From contig DASWUD010000290.1 of assembly GCA_036401755.1 (NCBI GenBank), positions 1 to 8,058 on the forward strand: a DNA stretch of 8,058 nt. Direction: 5' to 3'. Origin of the DNA: DASWUD01 sp036401755. Its GTDB lineage: Bacteria; Pseudomonadota; Gammaproteobacteria; Thiohalomonadales; Thiohalomonadaceae. A model generated the notes under the pieces. It worked only from the letters and a program-made list of their open reading frames with translations, had not been told where the DNA came from and did not search any database. Position 1 is the first letter of the stretch. Every line of letters begins with the position of its first letter. Below are positions 7,213 to 8,058 of this stretch, in pieces. The position numbers and the translations under genes were made by a program.

Positions 7213-7368
7213 CAAAAGATGCAATCCCACGGGTGTGGATCGTCTGCGATGTCGTGGGCTATATTGCGCCAACGAAAATTTAAGCAGTCGTGTTGCTGCA
7301 GACAAGCGTAAGTAAGCGGCGCGCAGTGCGCGCTATCGTCGAACACTCTATCGGGAAATCTGTTCTCC
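7213..7368 (+). promoter_or_regulatory. tex upstream region with two inverted repeats
   Basis: This 156-base stretch between the purL terminator and the tex start has no open frame that I would call a gene. It holds TATATT (7260-7265), a five-of-six -10 match without a convincing -35. It also holds an inverted repeat CCCACG (7226-7231) / CGTGGG (7253-7258) directly beside that box, and a perfect GCGCGC-AGT-GCGCGC inverted repeat (7319-7333) ending 35 bases before the ATG. If transcription starts near 7272, the leader is close to 100 bases long, with the GC-rich hairpin inside it. No known riboswitch class was recognised. Confidence 0.35.
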
Positions 7369-8058
7369 ATGTCGATTGCCAACCGTATTGCCGGCGAGAT
7401 CGGCGTTGCTGTCCGCCAGGTGGAAGCCGCCATTGCCCTGCTCGATGAGGGCGCCACCGTTCCCTTCATCGCCCGTTACCGCAAGGAGGTGACCGGCGGT
7501 CTCGATGACACGCAGCTGCGTTATCTGGAAGAGCGGCTGGTCTATTTGCGCGAACTGGAAGAGCGCCGCGAAGTGGTGCTGAAGAGCATCGAGGAGCAGG
7601 GCAAGCTCACCCCCGAGCTGCGCGCCGCCATCATTGCCGCCGATACCAAGACCCGCCTTGAAGATCTCTACCGCCCCTATATGCCCAAGCGCCGCACCAA
7701 GGCGCAGATCGCCCGTGAGGCGGGATTGGAACCCTTGGCACTGGCCCTGTGGAACGATCCCGCACTGCAACCTGAAAGTGCGGCGGCAGCCTATATCGAT
7801 GCCGAGAAAGGCGTTGCCGATGTGGCCGCGGCACTCGATGGCGCGCGCCAGATCCTCATGGAGAACATCGCCGAGGATGCCGAGCTGGTGGGCAAGCTGC
7901 GCGACTATCTGTGGAGCAACGCCGAGCTGGTCTCCAAGGTGGTGGAGGGGAAGGAGAGCGAAGGGGAGAAGTTCGCCGACTACTTCGATTTTCGCGAGCC
8001 GTTTCACAAGCTCCCCTCGCACCGCGCGCTGGCGCTGTTTCGCGGCCGCAAGGAGGGG
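7369..8058 (+). CDS. tex: Tex family RNA-binding transcription accessory protein (3' end outside window)
   Basis: The frame opens at ATG 7369 and is still open at the last base, giving 230 codons of a protein usually near 770-790 residues. The sequence matches the N-terminal helical region of the Tex/YhgF family: ATVPFIARYRKEVTGGLDDTQL (split here as residues 29-40 and 41-50), YLRELEERR, LEDLYRPYMPKRRTKAQIA, GLEPLA, KGVADVAAALDGARQILME, and KLPSHRALALFRGR just before the edge. In the complete family this region precedes a YqgF/RNase H-like fold, helix-hairpin-helix motifs and a C-terminal S1 RNA-binding domain, none of which is inside the window. Tex binds nucleic acids and acts with the transcription machinery in the cytoplasm; its exact role is still debated. 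The upstream ribosome binding site is weak (GGGA at 7353-7356, 12 bases from ATG). No frameshift is seen in the visible part. Confidence 0.95.
   Translation, partial: MSIANRIAGEIGVAVRQVEAAIALLDEGATVPFIARYRKEVTGGLDDTQLRYLEERLVYLRELEERREVVLKSIEEQGKLTPELRAAIIAADTKTRLEDLYRPYMPKRRTKAQIAREAGLEPLALALWNDPALQPESAAAAYIDAEKGVADVAAALDGARQILMENIAEDAELVGKLRDYLWSNAELVSKVVEGKESEGEKFADYFDFREPFHKLPSHRALALFRGRKEG

Noticed and set aside
7208..7217. TTTTGCAAAA palindrome after the purL terminator
   Set aside because: It is partly the terminator T-tract, is short and AT-rich, and does not match the PurR operator or another site I can name.
4611..7469. Open frame of about 950 codons on the minus strand opposite purL and the start of tex
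   Set aside because: It lies antisense to a certain purL gene, crosses the purL terminator and runs into tex. Its translation is His/Arg/Gly-rich with no recognisable domain, which is the usual mirror of GC-rich coding DNA with few TA-containing stop codons.

Overview
This window looks like ordinary chromosomal housekeeping DNA from a high-GC proteobacterium, most likely a gammaproteobacterium. The main support is a single-chain PurL of the long glutaminase-fused type, which follows my recollection of the E. coli protein almost block for block. The ferrochelatase, the ZntB-type transporter and the Tex protein also have gammaproteobacterial-looking motifs. Placement below class (for example Chromatiales-like) would be a guess. 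No mobile element, phage gene, CRISPR array, rRNA or tRNA is visible.

Layout, left to right: (1) the C-terminal 151 codons of an unidentified helical, Arg-rich protein, cut by the left edge. (2) A ZntB-type CorA-superfamily metal ion transporter gene, followed 21 bp later on the same strand by ferrochelatase hemH, probably one transcription unit with a candidate promoter just upstream of zntB. (3) A small RDD-family membrane protein on the minus strand, convergent with hemH and divergent from purL. (4) purL, a 1313-residue formylglycinamidine ribonucleotide synthase covering almost half of the window, closed by a clear Rho-independent terminator. (5) A leader with a GC-rich inverted repeat, then the first 230 codons of tex, which runs off the right edge.

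The genes mostly belong to separate processes: divalent cation transport plus the last step of haem synthesis, an uncharacterised membrane protein, the fourth step of de novo purine synthesis, and RNA-associated transcription accessory function. The one functional pairing worth noting is a divalent-cation transporter directly upstream of the enzyme that inserts a divalent metal into protoporphyrin. I did not find a convincing undescribed system. The best second-look items are that metal/haem gene pair, a short Gly/Ala-rich insertion with atypical codons inside PurL, the inverted repeat ahead of tex, and the unidentified leftmost protein.
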